The notes under the pieces were generated by a model, which saw only the letters and a program-made list of their open reading frames with translations, was not told the origin of the DNA and did not search any database. Positions 8,099 through 16,517 of a stretch of 64,000 nucleotides of DNA are shown piece by piece; position 1 is the first letter of the stretch, and every line of letters begins with the position of its first letter. Source of the DNA: an uncultured Dokdonia sp. (GTDB lineage: Bacteria; Bacteroidota; Bacteroidia; Flavobacteriales; Flavobacteriaceae); assembly GCF_947492535.1 (NCBI RefSeq), contig NZ_CANLNH010000006.1, forward strand, positions 186,001-250,000. The letters are read 5' to 3'. Made by a program: the position numbers and the translations under genes.

Positions 8099-8467
8099 TT
8101 ATTTCTTCTTTTTTATAAGTTGTTCCTTTATTTCAGAAACCTCATGTAATAAGTGTGTAACCGAAGCATCAATTTTGACTAACGCTTTTGCAGTGATAGA
8201 AGCTCTTGTTGTTGCATCTTCTTTAATATATTGAGATTCAGGTTCGTGAACATCCATCAAAGATTTAAGCATTTGCCCTTTACCAGTCAGTAACCACTCG
8301 ATATTTAGTAATGGATATTTTTCTACAATGAGATCTATTTTTTCAAGACTAATACTTCGCGTAATATTATTGATATACCCATTAGAAGCATTAATTGACT
8401 GTTCAAAAGCCTTCATTGTGATCTCTTGAGACTTTACAAATAATTTAGTTCTATCATTAATACTCAT
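8099..8467 (-). CDS. Small helix-turn-helix (XRE-like) regulator, copy 2
   Basis: A 122-residue paralogue of the 7459-7827 product. The ATG at 8467 gives MSINDRTKLFVKSQEITMKAF, aligned with copy 1; an upstream in-frame start at 8482 would add MRCLR and is not supported by the paralogue. It has the same layout: an HTH-like N-terminal half with INASNGYINNITRSISLEKIDL and IEWLLTGKGQML, and a helical tail (ALVKIDASVTHLLHEVSEIKEQL) ending in poly-Lys. It is divergent from a small HTH gene at 8573, with two operator palindromes between them. The arrangement resembles a phage CI/Cro-type switch, though no phage genes are visible nearby. Confidence 0.75.
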   Translation of the reverse strand: MSINDRTKLFVKSQEITMKAFEQSINASNGYINNITRSISLEKIDLIVEKYPLLNIEWLLTGKGQMLKSLMDVHEPESQYIKEDATTRASITAKALVKIDASVTHLLHEVSEIKEQLIKKKK

Positions 8468-8488
8468 ACGTAAACACCTCATTTAAAA

Positions 8489-8503
8489 TAGAATAATGCT
8501 CTA
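8489..8503. promoter_or_regulatory. Operator-like palindrome, proximal to regulator copy 2
   Basis: TAGAATAATGCTCTA, a degenerate TAGAGTA-N-TACTCTA palindrome, lies 21 bases upstream of the copy 2 start. It occupies the same relative position as 7850-7864 in copy 1. Confidence 0.6.
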
Positions 8504-8508
8504 TTTTA

Positions 8509-8540
8509 TTTTGTAATATTAGAGTAATACTCTATCTTTG
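8509..8540 (+). promoter_or_regulatory. Promoter of the small HTH gene, overlapped by an operator
   Basis: A -33 box TTTTG (8509-8513) and a -7 box TATCTTTG (8533-8540) are separated by 19 bases, a very good Bacteroidota sigma-A promoter. A perfect 7-1-7 palindrome TAGAGTAATACTCTA (8520-8534) fills the spacer and touches the -7 box. A protein bound there should block the polymerase. Confidence 0.75.
8520..8534. promoter_or_regulatory. Operator palindrome between the -33 and -7 boxes
   Basis: TAGAGTAATACTCTA is a perfect 7-1-7 inverted repeat. It corresponds to 7881-7895 in the duplicated copy and recurs almost identically at 8804-8818. Confidence 0.7.
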
Positions 8541-8572
8541 TAATTCATTAGAGCAAACTGTTGCACAAAGTA

Positions 8573-8806
8573 ATGAATAATAACATAGAAAGTAAAATAA
8601 TGGAACGTAAAGAGCTTAAATCTAAGCTCGGATATGGTGATATTGTAAAGATTGCTGTCTTGTCAGATACAGAGAGAACAACTGTTCACAGATGGTTTAG
8701 AGGGGAAACAGACAACCCAGATATCGCTTTAGCTGTAGAAGGTTTAATTGCTCTTAAAATGCAAATTGTTTCTGAGAGACTTAAAAAATTAGCAAAGAAG
8801 AAATAG
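8573..8806 (+). CDS. Small DNA-binding (Cro-like HTH) protein
   Basis: 77 residues from the ATG at 8573, or 68 from the ATG at 8600 (MERKELKSKLGYGDIVKIA), which may be the true start because the first nine residues look unstructured. The core (GDIVKIAVLSDTERTTVHRWFRGETDNPDIALAVEGLIAL) reads as a compact five-helix HTH of the Cro/XRE type, with TTVHRWFRG as the recognition helix region. The tail is basic (LKKLAKKK). It is transcribed divergently from regulator copy 2 from a promoter carrying an operator palindrome. Its stop codon overlaps a further operator (8804-8818). It is probably the counter-regulator of the paralogous repressor, by inference from arrangement. Confidence 0.65.
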   Translation: MNNNIESKIMERKELKSKLGYGDIVKIAVLSDTERTTVHRWFRGETDNPDIALAVEGLIALKMQIVSERLKKLAKKK

Positions 8807-8818
8807 AGTAGTACTCTA
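8804..8818. promoter_or_regulatory. Operator palindrome overlapping the stop codon of the small HTH gene
   Basis: TAGAGTAGTACTCTA, a perfect 7-1-7 palindrome, matches the operator at 8520-8534 in 14 of 15 bases. Its first TAG is the stop codon of the 8573 gene. No gene start lies within 200 bases downstream, so it may be an auxiliary site for looping. Confidence 0.6.
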
Positions 8819-9031
8819 TTTTAATCATAAATCACCCCTTAGTGGCGATGCATATATTTATAGCACCCTAAAAAGACTATAATAAACCGCTACTTGTTTG
8901 AGAAGCACTCAATATGTCTATTCTCAAAACCAATGCAACACATGGCGTATAAAGCACCACATTATATGCCACTGTGTTGTATTATTAATAAAATTTAATT
9001 GCATCTAATCTTTAAAATACCAAACCGCTGT

Positions 9032-9685
9032 ATGCTTTTATTATTCAGTACATTTTCTACCACCATATACCCTCCAAAAGTAATAGACTGTTCAATTAAA
9101 AAAATAAACAAAGAACTTGTTGCGCTTAAAAATAAAGGACAAGAAATCCGAATGAAATTAATGCCATTACTCGCAGATCCTATAAAAGAAGAGGATGTAA
9201 GTAAAAAACTGAAGCAATATGCAATGATTACTAAAATGCAACAGCAAGATCAATATAATCAAGCGTACTTAAAAACCCTCTTTTCTAATTGTGATTGGCC
9301 TAAAGAACTTAGCAAAGAAGCACATACCGCCATCTATCTCATATTACAGCATAGCGATGATGCCTTAATGCGTATGTATTATCCTAAAGTAGAGGAGATG
9401 GTTTCTTTAGGATATCTAGACCCAGATGATGCAGCAACTATGTATGATAGATTACAGATGAATGCTGGCTTACCACAAAGATATGGTACACAAACGTTTG
9501 AAAATACAAATAATCAAAACGCCGTTTGGCCTATTGAGAATCTAGAGCAACTACCTAAGCTACGTGCTTCTGTAGGACTTGCGTCTATGTATGAATATAT
9601 CAAAGAAACAAAAGAAAGTATTGGTGTTGCTATTGTTTGGGATAAAACACTCACACTACAAGATGCTATTCGATTTAAGAAGTAA
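9032..9685 (+). CDS. DUF6624 family protein
   Basis: About 217 residues from the ATG at 9032; the open frame continues up to a TTG at 8999, which I do not favour. The N-terminus MLLLFSTFSTTIYPP is weakly hydrophobic and could be a poor signal peptide. The region from about 65 to 160 has the DUF6624 look: CDWPKELSKEAHTAIYLILQHSDDALMRMYYP, LGYLDPDDAATMYDRLQMNAGLPQRYGTQ, then WPIENLEQLPKLRASVGL. The function of the family is unknown to me. The gene follows the duplicated regulator cassette but is separated by over 200 bases, so a regulatory link is only possible, not shown. Confidence 0.65.
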   Translation: MLLLFSTFSTTIYPPKVIDCSIKKINKELVALKNKGQEIRMKLMPLLADPIKEEDVSKKLKQYAMITKMQQQDQYNQAYLKTLFSNCDWPKELSKEAHTAIYLILQHSDDALMRMYYPKVEEMVSLGYLDPDDAATMYDRLQMNAGLPQRYGTQTFENTNNQNAVWPIENLEQLPKLRASVGLASMYEYIKETKESIGVAIVWDKTLTLQDAIRFKK

Positions 9686-9782
9686 ACTACCTCGGGGTAA
9701 GTCCATGAGGCATGTACACGAAGCTAAATTTTAATTTCGAGGCTTGCTTAGAAGTATTAAATCTTTTGGCATTGCCAATAAA
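9682..9782. repeat. Interspersed repeat beginning GTAAACTACCTCGGGG
   Basis: GTAAACTACCTCGGGG at 9682-9697, and the downstream block GTATTAAATCTTTTGGC...CCAATAAAGTATAC, recur in shortened form at 63814-63875. This stretch together with the palindromic element at 9783-9852 fills most of the 322 bases between the DUF6624 gene and the amine oxidase. No ORF or transposase is associated. Confidence 0.65.
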
Positions 9783-9852
9783 GTATACGATTTAACGCTT
9801 TGCTCTCCTTATGGTCGTGAATCTCACAGGCTCTATTTCGCGAAAGCGTATA
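9783..9852 (-). repeat. Composite palindromic element (long form), inverted orientation
   Basis: Read on the minus strand this is TATACGCTTTCGCGAAAT, then a middle containing GTGAGATTCACGACCATAAGG, then AGAGCAAAGCG and a GTATAC end. The same order of blocks is seen at 34150-34238, 46947-47032 and 63299-63361. It is degenerate at its outer edge. Confidence 0.7.
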
Positions 9853-10007
9853 AAGACACTATCCAATACATATATACAAGGGATTCTCATTAAAAAACAC
9901 GTAGTTTTACCTATACTAAAAATAGAATTCTCAATTAGATTTGCTAGAGAACCAATTGTTTGTCATACTTTCAAACAATATAAATAACCCTATAATCTAA
10001 TATATCA

Positions 10008-12110
10008 ATGAGTTATCTATCGTTTAATAACCCAAACAGAAGACAGAAAGTCTCTAGGAAAAGAAGTCAAGCACCAAAAGGATCGATGCGTAATGCATTT
10101 TCTGATTGGCTTATCAAAAATCATGGAGAAAATTATGCTTCTGAATTATCAAAACAACGATCGCAAACAAAGAGTGGTCTTACAAAACTACGAGGCAGTC
10201 AACAAACGACAGACACACCTGTTGTAGGAATTGTAGGTGGCGGATTTGCAGGTTTATATTCAGGACTCATTCTTCAATCATTAGGAATAGAATGTGAGGT
10301 CTTTGAAAGTTCCGACCGTGTAGGCGGAAGAATAGATACTTGGTACTCTACTAAATATGATGCAAAAAATCCAGATACAGCTTGCTTATATGGAGAAGTA
10401 GGAGGGATGCGTATTCCTCAATTTTCTCCTGATATGTTACCAGTTCAACATCTAGGATTATCATTAAATGCTGTTCTTAAGCGCAATAAGATGGTTGATA
10501 AAATAGTGGAGTGGCGTAAATTTTATTATGATTCAGATGTACAACGTCTACGTTATAATAACATGGAAGCGCCTATTATTAAGAAAAATGCAGCATTAAA
10601 TGATCTTAATTTTGGAAAAGATAAAGGAGGAGATCTTCCTGAGGTTTGGGTAACACCAACTTCAAAACATTCTAAAGGAGAGCCTTATCTACCTATTAAT
10701 ATGGTTCTTGAAAAAGTAAATGGTCCTTTTATGGACGCCTTTAGAGATGAAGATTTTGACAAGGCTTTTGAAAAATTGATGAAGTTTGATAATTACTCCA
10801 TGTGGGGATACTTAACAAATGTATTTAAGCTAGAAGACCTAGAAGAATATTATGATCCAAAAATGGGTAAAAAGAAAGATCATTTACCCTATAATGTAGC
10901 GAGTTACTTAGAAACATTAAATGTAGGTACGGGGATGTATTCAGTCTCTTTTGTAGAGATGGTACTGGCATTATATGATTGGGAAGGCAGTATGAATCCA
11001 TATGATCATAGCGATCCAAATATCTATATGATCACTATGAATAAAGGGATGCAGCATTTTCCTGATGCCTGTAGATCGGTATTAAATTTAGAACAAGGAG
11101 TACTTCCCGAAGATGGTCATAGAGCTCAGGTTGAAATTGGAATGAAAAAAGGTGAAAATGGTCAAAAAGGCTATTCCCCTACAAACTTAACAAAAGATGC
11201 GCAACCCCCATCGACAGTCCCTCCAGCTGATCCTCCTAAACCAGTTCCTGGGAAACCATCACAACCCAAACAACGTGTGTTTATGAACCACAGAGTTACA
11301 CAAGTAGAACACGATCCATTATTATTTGATACAAATGGAGGAATACGTTTAAAAGTAAAAGTAGCAAAAGGAACTAAAGAAGAAACACTCACGAAAGAAT
11401 ATCCATATGTAATTAGTACGCTTCCAAACGGAGCGTATTTAAGTGGAGAACTTAAAACAAACTTTTTTGATCACTTATCATTTTCTAAAGCACGCGCTAT
11501 AAGAGAATGTAATTATATGCCTTCTTTTAAAGCATTTATCACTTTTAAAGACCAATTTTGGGCAAGACTTGGAGAGCGTCAAGGGGAAGGTCTTGGCGTT
11601 GGTACATCAGATAGATCTAATAGACAAATTGTATATCCTTCTTATGGCTATGAAGCCCAAGGCGGTGTTTTACAAATATATTGTTGGGCACAAGATGCAG
11701 AACGTATGGGAGCACTTTCTGATGAAGAACGTGTAAATGAATGTTTAAAAGGAATCGCCTATCTATATCCAGAAGCAGAGGCAGATGTATATGGATCCTT
11801 TGCGGGCTATAAACCAGAAGAAACGACTAAAACATGGTTTTGGGATAATCATGCTGGTGGAGGCGCTTTTGCATTATTTGGACCGGGACAGTTTACAAAC
11901 TTATATCAAACCTTATTAACGCCTGAATTTGATGGACACTTAAACATAGCAGGGGAGTGCTGTTCTGTACACCATGGCTGGATTGTAGGAGCTTTAGACT
12001 CTGCATACAATGCAGTAAATAATATCCTACACCAAATGGGAGAGAAAGAAAAAATAAAAACAATGGAAAAAATGTGGGGAAGACTCACCGCTCCAGATGT
12101 AGCCATATAA
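10008..12110 (+). CDS. FAD-dependent amine oxidase (L-amino-acid/monoamine oxidase-like)
   Basis: A 700-residue flavoprotein. After a basic N-terminal ~70 residues with no signal peptide comes the dinucleotide-binding motif VGIVGGGFAGLYSGLILQSLG (about 74-94), then ESSDRVGGRIDTWY and GEVGGMRIP, the amine-oxidase FAD and substrate signatures. The C-terminal FAD motif is LNIAGECCSVHHGWIVGALDSAYNA (about 645-669). Known chemistry: oxidative deamination of an amine or amino acid with release of an aldehyde or keto acid, ammonia and H2O2. Marine relatives can be antibacterial through peroxide. A Pro-rich linker (about residues 398-422: PPSTVPPADPPKPVPGKPS) interrupts the substrate domain, which is unusual. 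Family certain, substrate unknown. It stands alone with no partner gene. Confidence 0.85.
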   Translation: MSYLSFNNPNRRQKVSRKRSQAPKGSMRNAFSDWLIKNHGENYASELSKQRSQTKSGLTKLRGSQQTTDTPVVGIVGGGFAGLYSGLILQSLGIECEVFESSDRVGGRIDTWYSTKYDAKNPDTACLYGEVGGMRIPQFSPDMLPVQHLGLSLNAVLKRNKMVDKIVEWRKFYYDSDVQRLRYNNMEAPIIKKNAALNDLNFGKDKGGDLPEVWVTPTSKHSKGEPYLPINMVLEKVNGPFMDAFRDEDFDKAFEKLMKFDNYSMWGYLTNVFKLEDLEEYYDPKMGKKKDHLPYNVASYLETLNVGTGMYSVSFVEMVLALYDWEGSMNPYDHSDPNIYMITMNKGMQHFPDACRSVLNLEQGVLPEDGHRAQVEIGMKKGENGQKGYSPTNLTKDAQPPSTVPPADPPKPVPGKPSQPKQRVFMNHRVTQVEHDPLLFDTNGGIRLKVKVAKGTKEETLTKEYPYVISTLPNGAYLSGELKTNFFDHLSFSKARAIRECNYMPSFKAFITFKDQFWARLGERQGEGLGVGTSDRSNRQIVYPSYGYEAQGGVLQIYCWAQDAERMGALSDEERVNECLKGIAYLYPEAEADVYGSFAGYKPEETTKTWFWDNHAGGGAFALFGPGQFTNLYQTLLTPEFDGHLNIAGECCSVHHGWIVGALDSAYNAVNNILHQMGEKEKIKTMEKMWGRLTAPDVAI

Positions 12111-12159
12111 TATACTTATAGAGCATAAAATAATTATATTTGGTATAAACCATTTTATT

Positions 12160-13653
12160 ATGAAACAAAAAATACTTCTACTACTTATATTTTCTTCTTT
12201 TTTATTTTCTCTGAATGCACAAATACATGTCCAAATAGGAGAAGATATTGACGGTGAAGATATTTTTGATGGATCTGGCGGGTCTATAGGTACTAATGCA
12301 AATGGTAGCCGTATTGCCATTGGAGCTGTACTTAACTCTACTAATAGAGGACATGTGAGGGTTTTTGACTTTGATGGAGAAAATTGGGTTCAAGTAGGAA
12401 ATGATATAGATAGCGAGTTGATTTTTGGTTTCTTTGGGGCATCTGTTGTTTTAAATGATGAAGGAAATAGATTAATTGCTTCAGGAATTGGATTTGACAA
12501 GCAAAGTGTAACTGGATTTGTAAGAGTGTTTGATTTTGATGGAGAAAATTGGATTCAAGTAGGTAACGATATCACTTCTCAAAGTAGTGAAGATAGTGGA
12601 TTTGGTGATGGATTGACAATAAATAATGGAGGAACTAGACTTGCTATTGGACATCCAGAGAGTGATCTTAATGGTGTTAACTCAGGATCTGTTGTTATAT
12701 ATGATATTGTTGATGATAATTTTATCCAAATAGGGGAAGAAATTCTTGGAGAAGATTTGATAAATGGAGCAGGAAGATCCATAAGTTTTAATGGAGATGG
12801 AAATATCCTTGCGATTGGAGCAAGTGGAAATAATAATGATAATGGAAATGATTCTGGTCATGTAAGAGTATTCAATTATGATGGTATTAATTGGAATCAA
12901 ATGGGGCAAGATATAGATGGAGAGTCTGTTGGAGATTTTTCGGGAGAATTTGTTAGTATTAGTGATGATGGAACTCGAGTGGCTATTGGAGCACCAGGTA
13001 ATAATGGAAACGGCACAAATTCTGGGCACGCTAGGGTATACGATTTCAACGGGGAAAATTGGATACAAGTAGGATCAGATATTGATGGTGAAAATGCTGG
13101 AGATTTTTCTGGGGTAGTTGATTTAATAGATGATGGTAATCGTTTGGCCATTGGAGCTCCTTCAAATGATGATGCAGATAATAATGCAGGTCATGTAAGA
13201 GTATACGATTTTATTAATGGCAATTGGATTCTAGTAGGAACAGATATAGATGGTGAAGCAAGTACAGATGCATCTGGGGCAGCAATTAGTTTTAGTAACG
13301 ATGGAAATATTTTATTCGTTGGAGCTCCTGGGAATGATGCTGGAAATAATGAAGGATTTGATTCAGGACATGTAAGAGCTTATGATACTTCAAATTTATT
13401 AAATGTTGAAAGTTTCAATTCAAATACTATTAGTATCTATCCAAACCCTACGAATGGAGTGATTTCATTTGAAACAACTTTGACATCATTATTAGACTTA
13501 AAACTATATGATGTTACTGGAAAAATGATTAAAAATTACACTAATTTATCAAACATTCCAACAATTGATATTTCCTTTTTAAAAGCTGGTATTTATTTTT
13601 TAGAAATCAAGTCAGATGATTCTAGCATAATAAAAAGAGTAATCAAATTCTAA
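12160..13653 (+). CDS. Secreted integrin-like/FG-GAP-type propeller protein with T9SS sorting domain
   Basis: A 497-residue protein with signal peptide MKQKILLLLIFSSFLFSLNAQ. Residues about 22-415 are seven or so ~60-residue repeats built on a shared pattern: VRVFDFDGENWVQVGNDIDGE, then SLNDDGTRVAIGAPGNNG. They form a predicted beta-propeller with Asn/Asp-rich calcium-type loops. The last ~80 residues (SIYPNPTNGVISFET, LKLYDVTGKMIKNYT, LKAGIYFLEIKS, IIKRVIKF) are a clear T9SS type A sorting domain. It should therefore be exported through the outer membrane. No enzyme motif is visible; a role in adhesion or as a surface protein is possible. It starts 49 bases after the amine oxidase stop, so readthrough transcription is possible. 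Confidence 0.82.
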   Translation: MKQKILLLLIFSSFLFSLNAQIHVQIGEDIDGEDIFDGSGGSIGTNANGSRIAIGAVLNSTNRGHVRVFDFDGENWVQVGNDIDSELIFGFFGASVVLNDEGNRLIASGIGFDKQSVTGFVRVFDFDGENWIQVGNDITSQSSEDSGFGDGLTINNGGTRLAIGHPESDLNGVNSGSVVIYDIVDDNFIQIGEEILGEDLINGAGRSISFNGDGNILAIGASGNNNDNGNDSGHVRVFNYDGINWNQMGQDIDGESVGDFSGEFVSISDDGTRVAIGAPGNNGNGTNSGHARVYDFNGENWIQVGSDIDGENAGDFSGVVDLIDDGNRLAIGAPSNDDADNNAGHVRVYDFINGNWILVGTDIDGEASTDASGAAISFSNDGNILFVGAPGNDAGNNEGFDSGHVRAYDTSNLLNVESFNSNTISIYPNPTNGVISFETTLTSLLDLKLYDVTGKMIKNYTNLSNIPTIDISFLKAGIYFLEIKSDDSSIIKRVIKF

Positions 13654-13718
13654 ATAATTTTGATTTCAAAATCCTACTATTAAATTAGACTAATTTTTAA
13701 ATAATATATAGATCATAT

Positions 13719-13759
13719 AACTAAACAATTAGTTAAAACTAATTATTTAGTTATATTTG
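13719..13759 (+). promoter_or_regulatory. 16-bp inverted repeat abutting a -7 box upstream of the HEXXH protein gene
   Basis: AACTAAACAATTAGTT (13719-13734) and AACTAATTATTTAGTT (13737-13752) are inverted copies with one mismatch and a 2-base centre. The right arm runs directly into TATATTTG (13752-13759), a perfect TAnnTTTG -7 box. The ATG follows at 13790. The arrangement suggests an operator just upstream of, and touching, the promoter. A cruciform or mRNA hairpin is less likely because the transcript should start downstream of it. Confidence 0.55.
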
Positions 13760-13789
13760 TTTGTAATAGTTATGTAAAGTCACCATCTA

Positions 13790-15694
13790 ATGTCTATAAA
13801 ACAAACAATAATCATAGTAATTCTATGTTTTTTCTCTAGTCAAATTTCTGCTCAAGAGGGACAACCAAGTACACAATTACAAGCTGCCTATAGAGCAGAA
13901 GGCTCTTTGCAATTAAAAAAATCTAAAGATCTTTTTAATAAGGTGAGTATACATGAAAAAGCAACGAAAGAAGAACAATGTAAAGCACTCAGAGCTCTAG
14001 CAGTACAAGACTGGAAGTTTTATAAAGATAAGGAGACTGCCTATAAACGATTGTTAAAAGCAGATAGTATAGGTGATTACAGATCAGAAACTTGGATTAT
14101 TATAAGTAGAATAGCACAAGAAGATGGGGATTACAAAAAAGCACTTACTGCTGCAAAAAAATCAGCGCAAATTGCTACTTCAGATGCAGATAAACAGTAT
14201 GCAAAATACAAATATTGCAATGCCGTTCTTATACAAGCAATAGCGCAACATGATAACAACACTTCTTTTGATAAAACACTGTTAGAAGAGGCTTCTATGA
14301 TTTTACAGGATGTATTATCTGTAAATCCAACAAATGTAAATGCAACAGATACATTACTAGGAATTTCTTTGTTGTTAGAAGATGGGAATACTGCTTTAAA
14401 AGCATGGTTTTCGTATTATAGATTCTCTGATATTAATAGCGTATACGCCTATTTAAAAGAACCTGCTAAAACGCTTCAAAAAACGCTTACAAAATGGAAC
14501 CAAGAAACCCTACTGAACGACGATAAAGTTGCCATTGTAAATGCATTGGCACAATCTCGCTTTTATACCTATGCAAGAATCATGGCTATGAAATTTGGAA
14601 ATTCTAATGATCATATAAAAAATAATATCCAAGTACAACACATTATATCCTATAGTAAACATTTAGAGGAACTCACTGCATATACTGATGAGTATTATAG
14701 AAAAATGACGCTAGAAGAAGGAGATACCGATGCATATATAGATCACATCGTCTCTGAAAGTGAAACCATGTATACAACACTGCTGTCTACAGAAAAAGTG
14801 AAAGATACTTTTTCTATGCAGAACTATAGAAGACTCATACGCTCTAAATACGGTACGGTATCCATTTTAGGCAGAACAAGTAGCTCTCCAATTATGGGAT
14901 TAGTCATGGGACAAATTGTAAACGAACGAATTCGAAAAGTAGAACAATACGGTCATCGTGCAGATTTTAACTTTACAGAACTAGATATGATGGTTTCTAA
15001 TGGATATCCTAGTTGGTATTGGGAAGATAGGGGAGCAGGAGGTTTTGCTATACCTGGTGGATTTCTTAGAGTAAAGAAAATGTTCAAATACTTAGGAATT
15101 AGTGCCTGGGAAAATGTTACTGATTCTGTAAAAAGGAAAAAAGCTACAACTAAAATACGCAAAACCTTATACGAATCGTCTGTATCGTCAGATAAGAATA
15201 CGGTATTAGCTGGACTCGCTACTAAATTGGAATTAGATGCTTTAGATCAACTCTATAATCAATTAACAAAAGAAGCGTATAAGGGAGTTTCCTTACAATT
15301 AAAGTTTATAGAACACTATGACTTATATAGAGACAATGCCACTATGTTTGCACATGAAGGAAGGCATTCTTTAGATAGGGTTGTTTTACAAGAAGAGTAC
15401 ACGGCTCTAGGAACTGCCACGATAGAATATAGAGCACGTTTATCACAAATCGTATTTAGCGAATCTCCAAAATTAGAACTAGCCAATATGGTTTCAGGTA
15501 CGGGAACTACAGGAAGTGGTATGGCAAATACGATGATTGTAGAAGTTGCTGAAAAATGGATAAAAGAGAACACCTCAAAAATAAAGGGGTATGATAAAAA
15601 TAAACTTCCAATAGCACACCTATACGTATTAACAAATGATCAAATAAAATCTATTTATAGAAATGTAGATCCGTTTTATAAGAAAATGAAATAG
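13790..15694 (+). CDS. Secreted protein with helical repeats and an HEGRH metallopeptidase-like motif
   Basis: A 634-residue protein starting with a signal peptide (MSIKQTIIIVILCFFSSQISAQ). Residues about 25-330 are helical and TPR-like in rhythm (ALRALAVQDWKFYKDKETAY, IISRIAQEDGDYKKALTAAKKSAQIA). The C-terminal domain has TMFAHEGRHSLDRVVLQEEY, an HExxH zinc signature at residues 522-526, preceded by AGGFAIPGGFLRVKKMF and followed by TATIEYRARLSQIVF, which offers a downstream Glu as third ligand. This suggests a periplasmic or surface zinc peptidase, but I do not recognise the family and the motif could be coincidental. No T9SS tail is present. Transcription probably begins at a -7 box just before it with a 16-bp inverted repeat. 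Confidence 0.6.
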   Translation: MSIKQTIIIVILCFFSSQISAQEGQPSTQLQAAYRAEGSLQLKKSKDLFNKVSIHEKATKEEQCKALRALAVQDWKFYKDKETAYKRLLKADSIGDYRSETWIIISRIAQEDGDYKKALTAAKKSAQIATSDADKQYAKYKYCNAVLIQAIAQHDNNTSFDKTLLEEASMILQDVLSVNPTNVNATDTLLGISLLLEDGNTALKAWFSYYRFSDINSVYAYLKEPAKTLQKTLTKWNQETLLNDDKVAIVNALAQSRFYTYARIMAMKFGNSNDHIKNNIQVQHIISYSKHLEELTAYTDEYYRKMTLEEGDTDAYIDHIVSESETMYTTLLSTEKVKDTFSMQNYRRLIRSKYGTVSILGRTSSSPIMGLVMGQIVNERIRKVEQYGHRADFNFTELDMMVSNGYPSWYWEDRGAGGFAIPGGFLRVKKMFKYLGISAWENVTDSVKRKKATTKIRKTLYESSVSSDKNTVLAGLATKLELDALDQLYNQLTKEAYKGVSLQLKFIEHYDLYRDNATMFAHEGRHSLDRVVLQEEYTALGTATIEYRARLSQIVFSESPKLELANMVSGTGTTGSGMANTMIVEVAEKWIKENTSKIKGYDKNKLPIAHLYVLTNDQIKSIYRNVDPFYKKMK

Positions 15695-16411
15695 TTACTT
15701 AATAAGTAACATTATTCCAGAAATCATAAGTAATCCTAAAACAACTTTGGTAAGGGTAGCTTCGTTAAGTCTTAAATATACTTTTTTGCCTAAAAATAAA
15801 GCCAATATAAAAAAAGGTAGTACTAATAAGACATAATAGAATTGTTCAAATTGTAATACACCTCCAAATACTAGTACAGGAATTCTAACTAAAGTAACAA
15901 GACCTAGTATTGCAAACATAGTGGCTCTAAATGTTTTCAAATCTATAACAGCATTTTTAACAGCAATAACATATAAAGGGCCTCCTGTAGAAAACACACC
16001 TGCGAAAAAGCCACCAAGAAAACCAAATACATATTCAATCTTAGGTGAAAATTTAAAATCGCTTTTTGATTTTAGTTTATTAATAACAAATAAGATGATA
16101 AAAACACCTAATGCTTTTTTTAGTACTGCTGGTTGACTATATAATAATACAGCACCACCTATTACAACTCCAATAATAGAAGATAGAATTAATTTTTTAA
16201 GTAATCTTTTATCTATTCGTTCCCACTCTTTATAAATATGTATAGGACTTGAAATAGCATAAAAAATAGTAATATATGAGATTGCTTCTGGTAATGGCAT
16301 CACAAAAAGTAAAAAAGGGAGCGATATTAAAGCTCCCGCAAAACCAATGATAGTTTGAATAAAAAACCCTATAAAAATGCCAATAATAAGTAGTAATATC
16401 ATCATATTCAT
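15695..16411 (-). CDS. Sulfite exporter TauE/SafE family permease (TSUP)
   Basis: A 238-residue integral inner-membrane protein with about eight hydrophobic segments in two repeats. The first repeat has IGFFIQTIIGFAGALISLPFLLF and the second FLGGFFAGVFSTGGPLYVIAV, both signature TSUP glycine-rich hairpins. Known role: export or uptake of organosulfur compounds, sulfite or small anions. Substrate is not predictable here. Its stop abuts the stop of the 13790-15694 gene, so the genes are convergent with no spacer. It is divergent from an Lrp/AsnC regulator 106 bases away, which is the natural candidate to control it. Confidence 0.85.
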   Translation of the reverse strand: MNMMILLLIIGIFIGFFIQTIIGFAGALISLPFLLFVMPLPEAISYITIFYAISSPIHIYKEWERIDKRLLKKLILSSIIGVVIGGAVLLYSQPAVLKKALGVFIILFVINKLKSKSDFKFSPKIEYVFGFLGGFFAGVFSTGGPLYVIAVKNAVIDLKTFRATMFAILGLVTLVRIPVLVFGGVLQFEQFYYVLLVLPFFILALFLGKKVYLRLNEATLTKVVLGLLMISGIMLLIK

Positions 16412-16517
16412 ACCACAAAAATAAAGTGCTTTATTGTTATTGGAAAATAAATATTTTGGATATAATCAGTATATTCACTTTTTAAAATGGAATTTTACAT
16501 TAATAACAAACTTATTT

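Noticed and set aside
8099-9685. Prophage or ICE remnant
   Set aside because: Only repressor-type genes are present; no integrase, structural, relaxase or tRNA-flanking sequence is visible.
9955-9979. 8-bp inverted repeat ATTGTTTG...CAAACAAT before the amine oxidase as an operator
   Set aside because: Short arms, a 9-base spacer, no second copy and no promoter box in register; not strong enough to list.
16434-16517. Longer start of the Lrp/AsnC regulator
   Set aside because: It begins at a non-ATG codon and adds 28 residues absent from the family; the ATG at 16518 fits.
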